NCBI GenBank assembly: GCA_913009835.1
Contig: CAJVXH010000011.1
Location: 1-38,168, forward strand
DNA length: 38,168 bases
From: an uncultured bacterium
Lineage (GTDB): Bacteria; Electryoneota; Electryoneia; Electryoneales; Electryoneaceae
Direction: 5' to 3'
Shown here: piece by piece, positions 9,036 to 16,722 of the stretch
Layout of the letters: each line of letters begins with the position of its first letter
How positions within the stretch are numbered: the first letter of the stretch is position 1
Program-made: the position numbers and the translations under genes
The notes under the pieces: model-generated
The model's input: the letters and a program-made list of their open reading frames with translations, nothing else
Told to the model about the DNA's origin: nothing
Database searches by the model: none

Positions 9036-9347
9036 ATGCGAGATTATCGGAAACTTCAAGCGTTTCAGTTGGCTAATCAGCTAGCGCTTGCAGTTTATGC
9101 CTGCACCAAAGAATTCCCAAGAGAAGAGTTATTTGGATTAACATCCCAAATGCGACGGGCTGCTGTATCAATTGGCTCTAATATTGCCCTTGGATCTTCT
9201 CTTGAGCTCGAGTATCAGATCACACTTTCTTCTCAGCTTGGATATTTACATGATCCACAAGAGGATAATCTGAAAACTCTATCTACCAGAACATCAAAAA
9301 CTCTCTATGGCTTAATCAAGACCTATCGAAAGTCCGATCATGCTTGA
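9036..9347 (+). CDS. Four-helix-bundle protein (S23/IVS family) with internal deletion
   Basis: Member of the four-helix-bundle family first seen as an ORF in 23S rRNA intervening sequences. Recognisable parts are DYRKLQAFQLANQLALAVY, FPREELFGLTSQMRRAAVSI, SNIA, and the third-helix end LELEYQITLSSQLGYL. Family members normally have EG plus about 15-20 residues (an Arg- and Phe-rich piece) between SNIA and the ALGS..ELE segment. Here SNIALGSSLELEYQI joins the two directly, as if recombination between two similar Asn-Ile-Ala stretches removed the helix 2/3 connection. At 103 residues it is shorter than the usual 115-125. Function of the family is unknown. The gene is bracketed by GGCTCGG heptamers upstream (ending 8964) and GAGCCCA heptamers at its stop, so it may be a mobile passenger. 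Confidence 0.85.
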   Translation: MRDYRKLQAFQLANQLALAVYACTKEFPREELFGLTSQMRRAAVSIGSNIALGSSLELEYQITLSSQLGYLHDPQEDNLKTLSTRTSKTLYGLIKTYRKSDHA

Positions 9348-9366
9348 GCCCAGAGCCCAGAGCCCT
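9346..9366 (+). repeat. Heptamer tandem repeat GAGCCCA x3 overlapping a stop codon
   Basis: Three copies of GAGCCCA (the last GAGCCCT) beginning within the stop codon of the four-helix-bundle gene. GAGCCC is the reverse complement of the GGGCTC core of the heptamers at 8924-8964 and 13351-13389. Confidence 0.9.
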
Positions 9367-9381
9367 ACAAAAGGACATCCC

Positions 9382-10164
9382 ATGCGAATCGCATCCTGGA
9401 ACGTTAACGGTTATCGCGCCATCTGGAAGAAAAACTTCCAGGACTGGCTGTCACAGAAACGACCTGATGTTGTCTGCCTACAGGAGACCAAATCCTGGCC
9501 GGAACAGTTGACTGAAGATCAGCTCAATCCGCAAGGCTACTTCTCGGTATTTTCCCAGGCGGAGAAGAAAGGTTACAGCGGGGTTGGTACATTCAGCAAG
9601 GTTGAACCGGATTCAGTGCAGATCGGATTCGGTGATGGCGCAGGCTTTGACAGCGAAGGCCGGTTGGTTATCACCGAACATCTGGGTGGTAAGCTGCTCG
9701 TTGCCAATGTCTACTTTCCGAACGGAAAGGCACGCAAGGAACGTCTCGATTACAAGATGAATTTCTACGAGCACATCTTCAAGTATTTCAATAAGTTGAA
9801 GGATTCGGGACGAAATATAATCGTCTGCGGCGATTACAACACCGCTCACAAGCCCATTGACCTCTCGCACCCGAAGAATAACGAGAAGAGTTCCGGCTTT
9901 CTCCCCATCGAGCGTGCCTGGATTGACCGCTGGGTTGATTCCGGTTGGATGGATTCTTTCCGCATGTTTGACAGTTCACCGGACAAGTATTCCTGGTGGG
10001 ACATGCGCACTCGAGCCCGTGAACGGGGTATCGGCTGGAGAATTGATTATCATTTCGCTACGGAGAGCCTTCGTTCGGCCATTGTCTCCGCCAGCATTTC
10101 CGATGAAGTCGTGGGTTCGGATCATTGTCCGATCTGGATCGAGATTGACGAAACTGCACTCTAA
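9382..10164 (+). CDS. xth: Exodeoxyribonuclease III
   Basis: Endonuclease/exonuclease/phosphatase-fold AP endonuclease of 260 residues, acting in base-excision repair by cleaving abasic sites and removing 3' blocks. Motifs run in family order: MRIASWNVNGYRAI, DVVCLQETK (metal-binding Glu35), the GDYNTAHKPIDL block, WIDRWVDSGWMDSFR, YSWWDMRTRARERGIGWRID, and the final SDHCPIWIE with the catalytic His. Start ATG 9382 gives the standard N-terminus; the frame upstream only reads through the heptamer repeat. The next gene begins 14 bases after the stop, so the two are probably co-transcribed up to the terminator at 11011. Confidence 0.96.
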   Translation: MRIASWNVNGYRAIWKKNFQDWLSQKRPDVVCLQETKSWPEQLTEDQLNPQGYFSVFSQAEKKGYSGVGTFSKVEPDSVQIGFGDGAGFDSEGRLVITEHLGGKLLVANVYFPNGKARKERLDYKMNFYEHIFKYFNKLKDSGRNIIVCGDYNTAHKPIDLSHPKNNEKSSGFLPIERAWIDRWVDSGWMDSFRMFDSSPDKYSWWDMRTRARERGIGWRIDYHFATESLRSAIVSASISDEVVGSDHCPIWIEIDETAL

Positions 10165-10178
10165 ACCTGGATTTGAAC

Positions 10179-10985
10179 ATGAGTCGGAGCTTCAGTTGGA
10201 TTAGAATTATTCCCATTCTTTCACTATTAATCTTCTTTGTGATGCCAGCCCTAAGCTTGGCGGTTGAGCGCACAGGATGGTTCATGGGTGGCTCAATAAG
10301 CATGCTGGAGCTGGGTGCGAAGGGTGATGTGGTTACGGTTGATGGCGATGTCGAATTCGACGTGGAAGAACAAAATGCTTACGGACTCGTCTCGAACAAT
10401 TATTTCAGTACAACCAATACCCTGGGACTCGGTTGGGAAAACAACCAGTTGCAGGGCGGGAAACTTTTTGTTGGCTATCGACACAGCTTCCACCTGGCTA
10501 CCCATCTCGACTTCTTCTGGACTCTGCCGAGAACCGAGCAGCTTCAGGGGTTTCCAGATGAAGACGACCCTTTTAAGGAGTACGTGGAACAACAATCCAC
10601 TCGTTGGACCTACGGCACCACGCGTTTGATGATTGACTACCGTCCTTTCGAACCTCTCCCCCTCTGGTTCTTTACTGGCGGTGTTGAATACGTGCGTTTC
10701 AGTTCACGGTTGGAATTCCGTTGGCAGTATGAGAGAATCTCCGATGGAGAGCTGATCCGCACCTACGAGGCCTACGAGGATGGTGGGAGCGCAGTTGGGG
10801 GTGTTATTGGTACAGGGTTACAGTTCTTCAGCAACCCGGAGACTCCCCGTCGGGAGTGGTTTATCGTTATGACCTATAGCTACGTCCCCTTCAACGATCC
10901 GTACTTCGCCTGGGACGGAGATTTCCTTCTGGGAGGACTGGCGCTTGAGGGCGGATTGCGTGTGTATCTGGGAGATCAGCAGTAA
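10179..10985 (+). CDS. Exported beta-barrel-like outer-membrane protein
   Basis: Hypothetical exported protein, 268 residues. A signal peptide is clear (MSRSFSWIRIIPILSLLI..., cut near LSLA|VERTG). The mature part has alternating polar and aromatic strands with Gly/Trp/Tyr turns (GWFMGGSISMLELG, GGKLFVGYRHSFHL, WFFTGGVEYVRFS, WFIVMTYSYVPF) and ends in LEGGLRVYLGDQQ, all consistent with an 8-12 strand outer-membrane barrel. I recognise no named family. ATG 10179 is chosen over TTG 10173 because it starts the signal peptide directly. It follows xth by 14 bases and is closed by an intrinsic terminator. Confidence 0.83.
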   Translation: MSRSFSWIRIIPILSLLIFFVMPALSLAVERTGWFMGGSISMLELGAKGDVVTVDGDVEFDVEEQNAYGLVSNNYFSTTNTLGLGWENNQLQGGKLFVGYRHSFHLATHLDFFWTLPRTEQLQGFPDEDDPFKEYVEQQSTRWTYGTTRLMIDYRPFEPLPLWFFTGGVEYVRFSSRLEFRWQYERISDGELIRTYEAYEDGGSAVGGVIGTGLQFFSNPETPRREWFIVMTYSYVPFNDPYFAWDGDFLLGGLALEGGLRVYLGDQQ

Positions 10986-11010
10986 CGTTTAATAGTTCGC
11001 ATTGAGAGAT

Positions 11011-11041
11011 AACCCTCCGCAGAATCTGTGGAGGGTTTTTT
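11011..11041 (+). terminator. Intrinsic terminator after the outer-membrane protein gene
   Basis: AACCCTCCGCAG, a 3-4-nt loop, CTGTGGAGGGTT, then an uninterrupted T run. It starts 25 bases after the stop at 10985. Strong stem plus T tract on the + strand. Confidence 0.93.
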
Positions 11042-11049
11042 GTTCGGTG

Positions 11050-11310
11050 TTAGTTGACAGAGGGACCGAAGCTCGTTCTCAGCCAGACTGTTGATTCGGA
11101 CGCAACCGACAGCGGGGTCAACCCGGATTCAGGTCGACCGGGACGGCAGAGCATCTGCTGCGGAACGTAATCCAGCACCGCTGGGCCATAGCTCAGCTGT
11201 ACCTGCACACCGTCTCTCATGGGCAGGAATCCGGGAGCGGGCAAAATCCGATTACGTCTGACGGCTCGTGGAATACTCATCCTGCCCAAACGTCTGCTAC
11301 GTGATCTCAT
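11050..11310 (-). CDS. Small hypothetical protein, 86 aa
   Basis: Unrecognised. Supporting it as real are a good Shine-Dalgarno (GCGGAG, 5 nt before the ATG) and its convergent position just beyond the terminator of the neighbouring + strand gene. The N-terminus is Arg-rich (RSRSRRLGR), followed by RNRILPAPGFLPMRDGVQVQL, then a Pro/Gly/Ser-rich C-terminus. No signal peptide or membrane helix is seen. It could be a chance frame in GC-rich DNA. Confidence 0.42.
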   Translation of the reverse strand: MRSRSRRLGRMSIPRAVRRNRILPAPGFLPMRDGVQVQLSYGPAVLDYVPQQMLCRPGRPESGLTPLSVASESTVWLRTSFGPSVN

Positions 11311-11832
11311 GTCAACTCCGCGCTAAGTATTTTCCGCAGCTCAGGAAACTTCAAGTGCAGCAGAAAGAACAGAAGCACAGTCCGGTTGGCCAGGGGAATG
11401 GCATTTCAGACGATGTTCATCATGTTCGACGGGGTTTTCCACCCACCATCATTTCCGCGCTGCTCTCCTCTTATCGGCAACTCCAATCAGAACTTGAGCA
11501 ATCTCTACTCTCGGAGACAGGAATACTTCAAGTGGTAATTTAAGATTATGTGCTTTCAGGCCCGTGCTTGGAGTGTCAAGCGCGGATTATCCGAAAGTCA
11601 AAACCCAGATCCTTCACGCTGTTCAGGATGACATCCTTGCTACCACGGATTCAGGTCCGTGGAAAATTCCAGTGGTTTTCTGCAGCCCGTTGTCCGCAGC
11701 CCGCAGCCCCATGACAGAGATCCTTCACGCGGTTCAGGATGACGGATTATCACGCTCGTGAGGTGCTTCCGTTCAAGCAGTCGAATGCACTACTTTGGGG
11801 TTGTCTCTGGAAATCACAATCGAAGAGCTGCC
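11311..11832. repeat. Gene-free stretch carrying hairpin and heptamer repeats
   Basis: No convincing gene. From left to right it contains unique sequence to about 11550, a family B half (CAGGCCCGTGCTTG, 11557-11586), a family C copy (11607-11632), a family E palindrome CCACGGATTCAGGTCCGTGG (11643-11662), a Pro-codon-like GCAGCCC repeat at 7/14-base spacing (11682-11709), and a second family C copy (11717-11743). The following gene starts at 11833. Confidence 0.8.
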
Positions 11833-13350
11833 ATGCATTCCCGACATCTGGTCCAGATCCTGATAGCGTTCCTATTTCTTCTCGCCTCGACCTCATTCGC
11901 TGAGGAGCAGGCACTTCATCAGTCAGTGAAGAAACAGCTGTTTGTTTTCCCGGTCGAATTTGACAGGAATGCGAGCCAGCTGGATCGCAAGCAGCGACGT
12001 TATTTCGAGAATGCGTTGATGCGTGAACTGGTCTACAATTTCCCTCGCTTCGCATTCTACGAAATGCCTGCTGGTTCAAACATTGACGATTTCCTGGCAA
12101 ATGCTAACGAATATCTGCTCGAGCACGCTCAAGAGATTAAGCAGAAGCGGGTTGATACTGGCGGACGTTACGGCGAAGCGCCTATCACCCTCGATGACTT
12201 GCAGCAAATCGTGGAGAACGGATACGCATTTGTGCCGCGAATGACCGAGGGAAAGCTTGAGAAGAACTCCTGGGTTCTTGAGGCTGAGATCAAAATGTAC
12301 CGGACTCATGACCAGAGTTATCTGGGCAAGGTCAGCGGTTCGACCAAGGGTTTGGGAGGATTGATGGCGTTGAACGTGCTAGACGTGCTCGAATCCATTG
12401 ACAAGGATCATAGAGAGGGTAAGGCACCTGATGTAGGCGAGCTGACAGATTTGTATCATCGTAAAGTCACCGGAGTGGTTTCTGAACTCCGTACCAACCT
12501 GCGCAAGGCTGACGAGTTCGCCATCTATGCGATTGTGACCAAGGTCGAAGCAAACAAGTTCACCTTCAATCAGGGTTTGGATCTCGGTGTAGAGCTCGAT
12601 AAACGTTACAAAGTATGGTCTACCAGCGATCCCAACGCTGAGGGGCGTGTACTCCTGGCATATGGGAAGGTGCGCAAAATTGAACAGAACGAGTCGGAAG
12701 TTCAATTATTGATCGGGGGTCGGGACTTATCGTATGCCGACCAGGTCGTTGAGGACGCCCGGTTCGGAATTAACATATCTCCGGTTATTGGTGTATTGCC
12801 CATCAGTCGCAGTGGATTTGAAGCATTCATGGATGGACGAGCGGACATTCCAGGCGAGGCGAACAGCGGTGATGCTGAATTCCCTGAAGAAGGACGAAAC
12901 ACCGAGCTATATCTGGGTGTCGGGATTGAGACAAATACCGCCAGTTGGTCAAATCTATCAGAATTCTATTTAACGGCTGAAGGCGGAATGATTGGTGGAG
13001 TTCCCCACACCTTCATCTTCCATGTTAATGCTGGAATTACGAAAAAATACTGGTTCCATCGATTTGCCTGGACCTGGTCGGCGCGTTATGGCGCTCTCCT
13101 CATCACCCTCACCGATCTGGATAGTGAAGAAGTAGATGGTGATCAGATCAACGAAGCCGTAGTGCATGGACTCATCGGTTCAACGGGTTTCGAGTTCCTG
13201 TTCTCTCCTGACCTTGGGTTCAAGGGTGAGATCGGATACAGCCTGATGCCGGAACAGACGGTGCTTTGGGATGATCCTGACGAGGGATATCAGGGGAGTA
13301 TCGGGATGATGGGGTGGTTCTTCAGAGCGGGAGTGTTGTTCACGTTGTAG
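11833..13350 (+). CDS. Exported protein with periplasmic domain and C-terminal barrel
   Basis: 505 residues, no firm family. Signal peptide MHSRHLVQILIAFLFLLASTSFA|EEQ. The first half looks periplasmic: KKQLFVFPVEFDRNASQLDR, an amphipathic helix, then a small beta domain (AIVTKVEANKFTFNQGLDLG, later GRVLLAYGKVRKI and NESEVQLL). That layout resembles the C-terminal domains of FlgT/CsgG-associated outer-membrane lipoproteins, though I infer this only from pattern. The last ~170 residues read as beta strands with aromatic girdles (WSNLSEFYLTAEGGMIGG, YWFHRFAWTWSARYG, FEFLFSPDLGFKGEIGYSL) and finish FFRAGVLFTL, a typical barrel end. ATG 11833 has GAAGAG 5 nt upstream; the frame upstream of it runs into a family C repeat. 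GGCTCGG heptamers begin directly at the stop. Confidence 0.85.
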   Translation: MHSRHLVQILIAFLFLLASTSFAEEQALHQSVKKQLFVFPVEFDRNASQLDRKQRRYFENALMRELVYNFPRFAFYEMPAGSNIDDFLANANEYLLEHAQEIKQKRVDTGGRYGEAPITLDDLQQIVENGYAFVPRMTEGKLEKNSWVLEAEIKMYRTHDQSYLGKVSGSTKGLGGLMALNVLDVLESIDKDHREGKAPDVGELTDLYHRKVTGVVSELRTNLRKADEFAIYAIVTKVEANKFTFNQGLDLGVELDKRYKVWSTSDPNAEGRVLLAYGKVRKIEQNESEVQLLIGGRDLSYADQVVEDARFGINISPVIGVLPISRSGFEAFMDGRADIPGEANSGDAEFPEEGRNTELYLGVGIETNTASWSNLSEFYLTAEGGMIGGVPHTFIFHVNAGITKKYWFHRFAWTWSARYGALLITLTDLDSEEVDGDQINEAVVHGLIGSTGFEFLFSPDLGFKGEIGYSLMPEQTVLWDDPDEGYQGSIGMMGWFFRAGVLFTL

Positions 13351-13389
13351 GGCTCGGGGCTCGGGGCTCGGGGCTCGGGGCTCGGGGCT
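13351..13389 (+). repeat. Heptamer tandem repeat GGCTCGG x5 after a stop codon
   Basis: Five perfect GGCTCGG copies plus a partial one, starting at the base after the TAG of the preceding gene. It runs straight into a family B palindromic element at 13391. Confidence 0.97.
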
Positions 13390-13390
13390 T

Positions 13391-13506
13391 AGGCCCGTGC
13401 TTGCTCGTCAAGCGCGGCTTATTCGCTGCTTCGGATGAACGGTGAAGGACGTTGACAAGTATTTCAAAGTGACGGTTATCCGCGTTTGCAAGCAAACACG
13501 GGCCTG
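13391..13506. repeat. Palindromic element family B (full copy)
   Basis: Left half AGGCCCGTGCTTGCTCGTCA followed by AGCGCGG, and right half CGCGTTTGCAAGCAAACACG followed by GGCCT, form a long imperfect inverted repeat around about 60 bases. Other full or partial copies are at 11557, 15864, 20184 and 31246. Confidence 0.88.
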
Positions 13507-13547
13507 TATCTATGCAAGTTATCCGTAAGTACTGAGCAGTTGATTAT

Positions 13548-13577
13548 CCCTGTTATGACCTTCGGTCGTAACAGGGG
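13548..13577. repeat. Palindrome family D
   Basis: CCCTGTTATGACC-TTC-GGTCGTAACAGGG forms a near-perfect hairpin. A matching copy with a changed inner stem is at 20391-20420, and a shorter relative is at 32798-32820. All are preceded by GATnATCCC or GATCAACCC and followed by GGCA. Confidence 0.88.
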
Positions 13578-13604
13578 CATGTTCTTTATAACCGGGCTCA
13601 GGCC

Positions 13605-13624
13605 TCACGGACTGAAGTCCGTGA
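13605..13624. repeat. Palindrome family E
   Basis: TCACGGACTGAAGTCCGTGA, a perfect 9-bp stem with a 2-base centre. Relatives are at 11643-11662 and 24504-24525. Confidence 0.88.
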
Positions 13625-13663
13625 CAGGCAGGAATCTGTAATAATTGAATTGCGTTCTCTGTT

Positions 13664-13703
13664 CTCACAGCTCATTGCTCACCAGCTCACATCTCATACC
13701 TCA
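13664..13703 (-). repeat. Degenerate heptamer repeat (CTCA phase)
   Basis: CTCA recurs at 13664, 13671, 13678, 13686, 13693 and 13700 (spacing 7,7,8,7,7), giving units such as CTCACAG, CTCATTG and CTCATAC. On the minus strand it follows the stop of the sorting-domain protein ending at 13701. Confidence 0.75.
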
Positions 13704-15761
13704 TTTAATCAATATCAACCTTCGAGTAATAGTCGTGAATTCGTCTGTCTGGACCCGTGCGAAATAGGTTCCGCTGGGTAGTTCAGAGCCATCAACGGTG
13801 ATCCGAAATGGTCCCTGTGAGTAATCGCGATCGGCAAGGTGCTGAACCTGCCGGCCCATGATATTTATCAGGTCAACACTAAGATGTCCGGGCTGTGCCA
13901 TTTCAATAGTGAAGCTGGTTGTCGGGTTGAACGGATTCGGGTACGGCTGGCTGACGGTGATTCCTTTTGGCAGATTTGTTGCGATACCATCTGCGCCATC
14001 CACAGCTGTACCGTCCGATACGATCACGTTGAAAGAGTTGAAATTGGCAATCGCAACTGGATGTTGCCCGACGTTCATTCTGAATTGATATATCCCGGTA
14101 GGAGCGCTGAGGGGAATCAACTGGTCATGCTCAGGCAGTTCCAGTGTTACTCCTGGGATTAAAGAGATGTTGTCCAGTATCATCAGTGGTGAGAAGAGTT
14201 CGCCGGTAGGCCAGATCATTTCGGTCCAGATATCTACTTCCTGAATCACTGCTAACGTGTTGTCAATCGACGAATTGAATGTGAATGATTCTCCCGGTCC
14301 GATATTAACCTGCGGTACCAACGGTTCCAGATTCACTTCGATAGTCTGCAGAGCAATCGGTTGTTCATATCTCATCTGTACCAGCGGCTTGCCATTCAGG
14401 ACAGGGTCCGGATTCCAGACATTGTTCTCTTTGAGGAAATAGCTGAAGGGCATTTGCGGATTCGGAGCTATTGCCGGTTCAGAATCATCCATTGCGACAC
14501 CATCGCCACCTGCATCTTCGATGACAAACGCTACCGCCCCCGTGTACAGCGATGGTGAAGGCATTGCGAAAGTTACCCAACCTTCATCGACTGGACCCAC
14601 GAATTCCCAGAAGCGGGTGAACTGGAAGTCCTCGTATTGATAAGCGGCCAGCTCAATGATGGGTTGTCCCAATTCAAAATAGATGCTCAGTTGTGCCGAT
14701 TTTGCGGGATGTTCCGGTGGTGCGAACATGACCGCCAGATCCTGTTCGGCGGGCAGGAAATACGTGTTTTCAGCCGTGCTGTCATCGAAGGTGAGGAAAT
14801 TGTCGGGTTCGACTATCTGCTGGTACAAAGCGGTCGAATCATTCTCATCGTTCATGTCTCCTGCCACTTCAACTTCCAGAGATGCGACGTAGCGTCCAGC
14901 GAGATCGGCATCCCAGCTGTTGGTGAGCAGGATTTCGAAGACCCCATCCACCGGCATTGCTGGTAAGGTTTCCTGCACATCGAAGACAATCTCCCCTGAT
15001 TCATCACTCACTTGAACCTGATACAGTCCGCTTGGGGATGGAGCGTTTCCAATATTGGAAATGGTACCGCGATAATTGACCTGGGAATCGATTGGCAGGT
15101 GGTATTTGCTCTCAGCGTTCCAGATTAACGTCGCTTCCAGATCGAAATCGTCCCAGCTATAGCTCCCCCCCGCTTCCATGATCCAGTCACCGTTCGCTAT
15201 GTGTGATATCTGGCTTCCATCTTGAGTGGATGAGATCAGGCAGTCGCCGTCATTTCCATCCTGATCCTGCAATATGGACCAGGAATCGGGATCGAGCGAT
15301 CCGATGCTGATCCAGAAAGATTCTCCACTCTGAAAGACGTGATGGTAGTTTATCGGGAGCTCTAGTTCGAGCCAGGTTCGAGTTTCATCATACACTTCCC
15401 GGCTGACATCGTCATTGTAGGTGAAGATGAAATCACCTGGAAGATCGCTGCCGTCATGTTGATACACGTGCATGGTCAGATTATCGATCTCGACGCCATC
15501 TTCCTCGATCAGAACTCGAACACCTTGGAGGATAAAGTCATCGTCTACTGTGAACTGGCTGATAAACCACTGTGGGTCAAACTGTAGTTGAGATGTAGAT
15601 TCGCTGGCTGGAAAGGAGTGATATAAGAGGATATCGTTGAACTCGTCGAACTCATCCTGTCGATGTGAGGTGGAGTTGTCAGCGTATACCACGTCCACCA
15701 ACATGGTCAAGATGGCAAGTAGCATGAGTAGATACAGTGCCGTGATTGTCGGCTTTGTCAT
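13701..15761 (-). CDS. Secreted protein with C-terminal sorting domain (Por/T9SS-like)
   Basis: 686 residues. Signal peptide MTKPTITALYLLMLLAILTM...VYA|DNST. The body is a beta-rich extracellular region: an N-terminal segment with a DxDFxLQGVRV-type strand pattern and DNLTMHVYQHDGSD, Ig/CARDB-like stretches (NYRGTISNIGNAPSPSGLYQ, SLEVEVAGDMNDENDSTALY), and another beta domain to about residue 590. The last ~85 residues are the sorting domain: YPNPFNPTTSFTIEM, HLSVDLINIMGRQVQHLAD, GTYFARVQTDEF, ending RRLILIK. Such tails direct export by type IX-like systems or are cleaved in transit. No catalytic motif is seen; a binding or structural role is likely. GAGGG precedes the ATG by about 7 nt. Confidence 0.88.
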   Translation of the reverse strand: MTKPTITALYLLMLLAILTMLVDVVYADNSTSHRQDEFDEFNDILLYHSFPASESTSQLQFDPQWFISQFTVDDDFILQGVRVLIEEDGVEIDNLTMHVYQHDGSDLPGDFIFTYNDDVSREVYDETRTWLELELPINYHHVFQSGESFWISIGSLDPDSWSILQDQDGNDGDCLISSTQDGSQISHIANGDWIMEAGGSYSWDDFDLEATLIWNAESKYHLPIDSQVNYRGTISNIGNAPSPSGLYQVQVSDESGEIVFDVQETLPAMPVDGVFEILLTNSWDADLAGRYVASLEVEVAGDMNDENDSTALYQQIVEPDNFLTFDDSTAENTYFLPAEQDLAVMFAPPEHPAKSAQLSIYFELGQPIIELAAYQYEDFQFTRFWEFVGPVDEGWVTFAMPSPSLYTGAVAFVIEDAGGDGVAMDDSEPAIAPNPQMPFSYFLKENNVWNPDPVLNGKPLVQMRYEQPIALQTIEVNLEPLVPQVNIGPGESFTFNSSIDNTLAVIQEVDIWTEMIWPTGELFSPLMILDNISLIPGVTLELPEHDQLIPLSAPTGIYQFRMNVGQHPVAIANFNSFNVIVSDGTAVDGADGIATNLPKGITVSQPYPNPFNPTTSFTIEMAQPGHLSVDLINIMGRQVQHLADRDYSQGPFRITVDGSELPSGTYFARVQTDEFTTITRRLILIK

Positions 15762-15863
15762 TGAAATACCCTCACTTGATAGTCAAGCATACTCACATCA
15801 TAAGGAATAAGTCAATTCATATTATTGCGCTAGCGCACGGGGTTTGGACCTTATTACGAGCTC

Positions 15864-15946
15864 CAGGTCAGTGCTTGCTCGTCAAGCGCGGTTGATCAAA
15901 CTGTCCAACCGTCGGATGACCGCGTTTGCAAGCAAACACGGGCCTG
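15864..15946. repeat. Palindromic element family B (compact full copy)
   Basis: CAGGTCAGTGCTTGCTCGTC with AAGCGCGGT at the left and CCGCGTTTGCAAGCAAACAC with GGGCCTG at the right, separated by about 26 bases. This is the most compact complete copy and the best model of the element. The rest of the gap 15762-16042 shows no gene. Confidence 0.9.
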
Positions 15947-16042
15947 TTGGATTATCTTCTCAGGAATAATCAGCATCCTTTGAAGATGGCATCTTCGTCC
16001 GGCTGAAGCAAATTGGCAATCACATTCTATTGACTTTCCATG

Positions 16043-16066
16043 AAAAAGGCCCGCAAGAAGCGGGCC
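16043..16066 (-). terminator. Intrinsic terminator of the iorA-iorB operon
   Basis: On the minus strand the sequence reads GGCCCGC-TTCTT-GCGGGCC followed by five T. It begins about 48 bases after the iorB stop. A perfect 7-bp GC stem with T tract. Confidence 0.94.
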
Positions 16067-16113
16067 GGATGAACCAGGAGAGCAGCATTTTCTTGCTGAT
16101 TGAGTCGCCCAAA

Positions 16114-16722
16114 TCAGGCTTCAGCACCTTCAACAACGGCTTTCCCTCGGGCAAACGCAGCCAAGTTCAGTTCGATGGTTTTTGGTGGAACCATTGCCTT
16201 TATAGTCTCAGTCCAGATATCATCTGAAATATCCAACCCGGTGGACACTGCGCCCAGCAATATGGTGTTTGTCAGACGTGAATTTCCCAGCTCGTTCGCG
16301 ATTTCTTCTGCCTCAATCGGAACGACTCGACCGTGGCATACTTTTTTAGCGTCATCGAGCGCGTTTTCCGGGTACTGCAACCCTTTGGCCTTTTTCTTCT
16401 GGGGACCGCGCGGCGGACGGATTTTCTGGGTAGAAGAGAGCAGCAGACCACCCTCCTTCACTTCATGCGCAAAACGTAGCGCTTCCGCCGCCTCGAAACC
16501 GAGCAAAATGTCAGACTGACCGCGACTGATCAACGGGCTGTACACTTTCTCGCCAAAGCGCACGTGGCTGGTTACAACTCCTCCGCGCTGGCTCATTCCG
16601 TGTACTTCGGATTTCTTGACATCATAGCCGGCGCGTAACGCCACTTCGCAGAGGATATTTGAGGCCAGAACCACACCCTGACCACCCACTCCGACGATGA
16701 GCACATTCACGACATCGCTCAT
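16114..16722 (-). CDS. iorB: Indolepyruvate:ferredoxin oxidoreductase, beta subunit
   Basis: 202 residues, gamma-type domain of the 2-oxoacid oxidoreductase family. Motifs are VNVLIVGVGGQGVVLASNIL at the N-terminus, then SEVHGMSQRGGVVTSHVRFG and the ILLGFEAAEALRF block, all standard for IorB. With IorA it oxidises indolepyruvate and related aryl 2-oxo acids to acyl-CoA, reducing ferredoxin. Its ATG overlaps the iorA stop by four bases (ATGA), so the two are translationally coupled and probably made at equal levels. An intrinsic terminator follows. The segment KIRPPRGPQKKKAKGLQYPE around residue 105 is an unusually basic insert compared with what I expect of the family. Confidence 0.95.
   Translation of the reverse strand: MSDVVNVLIVGVGGQGVVLASNILCEVALRAGYDVKKSEVHGMSQRGGVVTSHVRFGEKVYSPLISRGQSDILLGFEAAEALRFAHEVKEGGLLLSSTQKIRPPRGPQKKKAKGLQYPENALDDAKKVCHGRVVPIEAEEIANELGNSRLTNTILLGAVSTGLDISDDIWTETIKAMVPPKTIELNLAAFARGKAVVEGAEA

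Noticed and set aside
11268-11543. 91-codon + strand frame beside the 11050-11310 gene
   Set aside because: It overlaps the start of the better-supported minus-strand frame and has no ribosome binding site or signal; likely chance.
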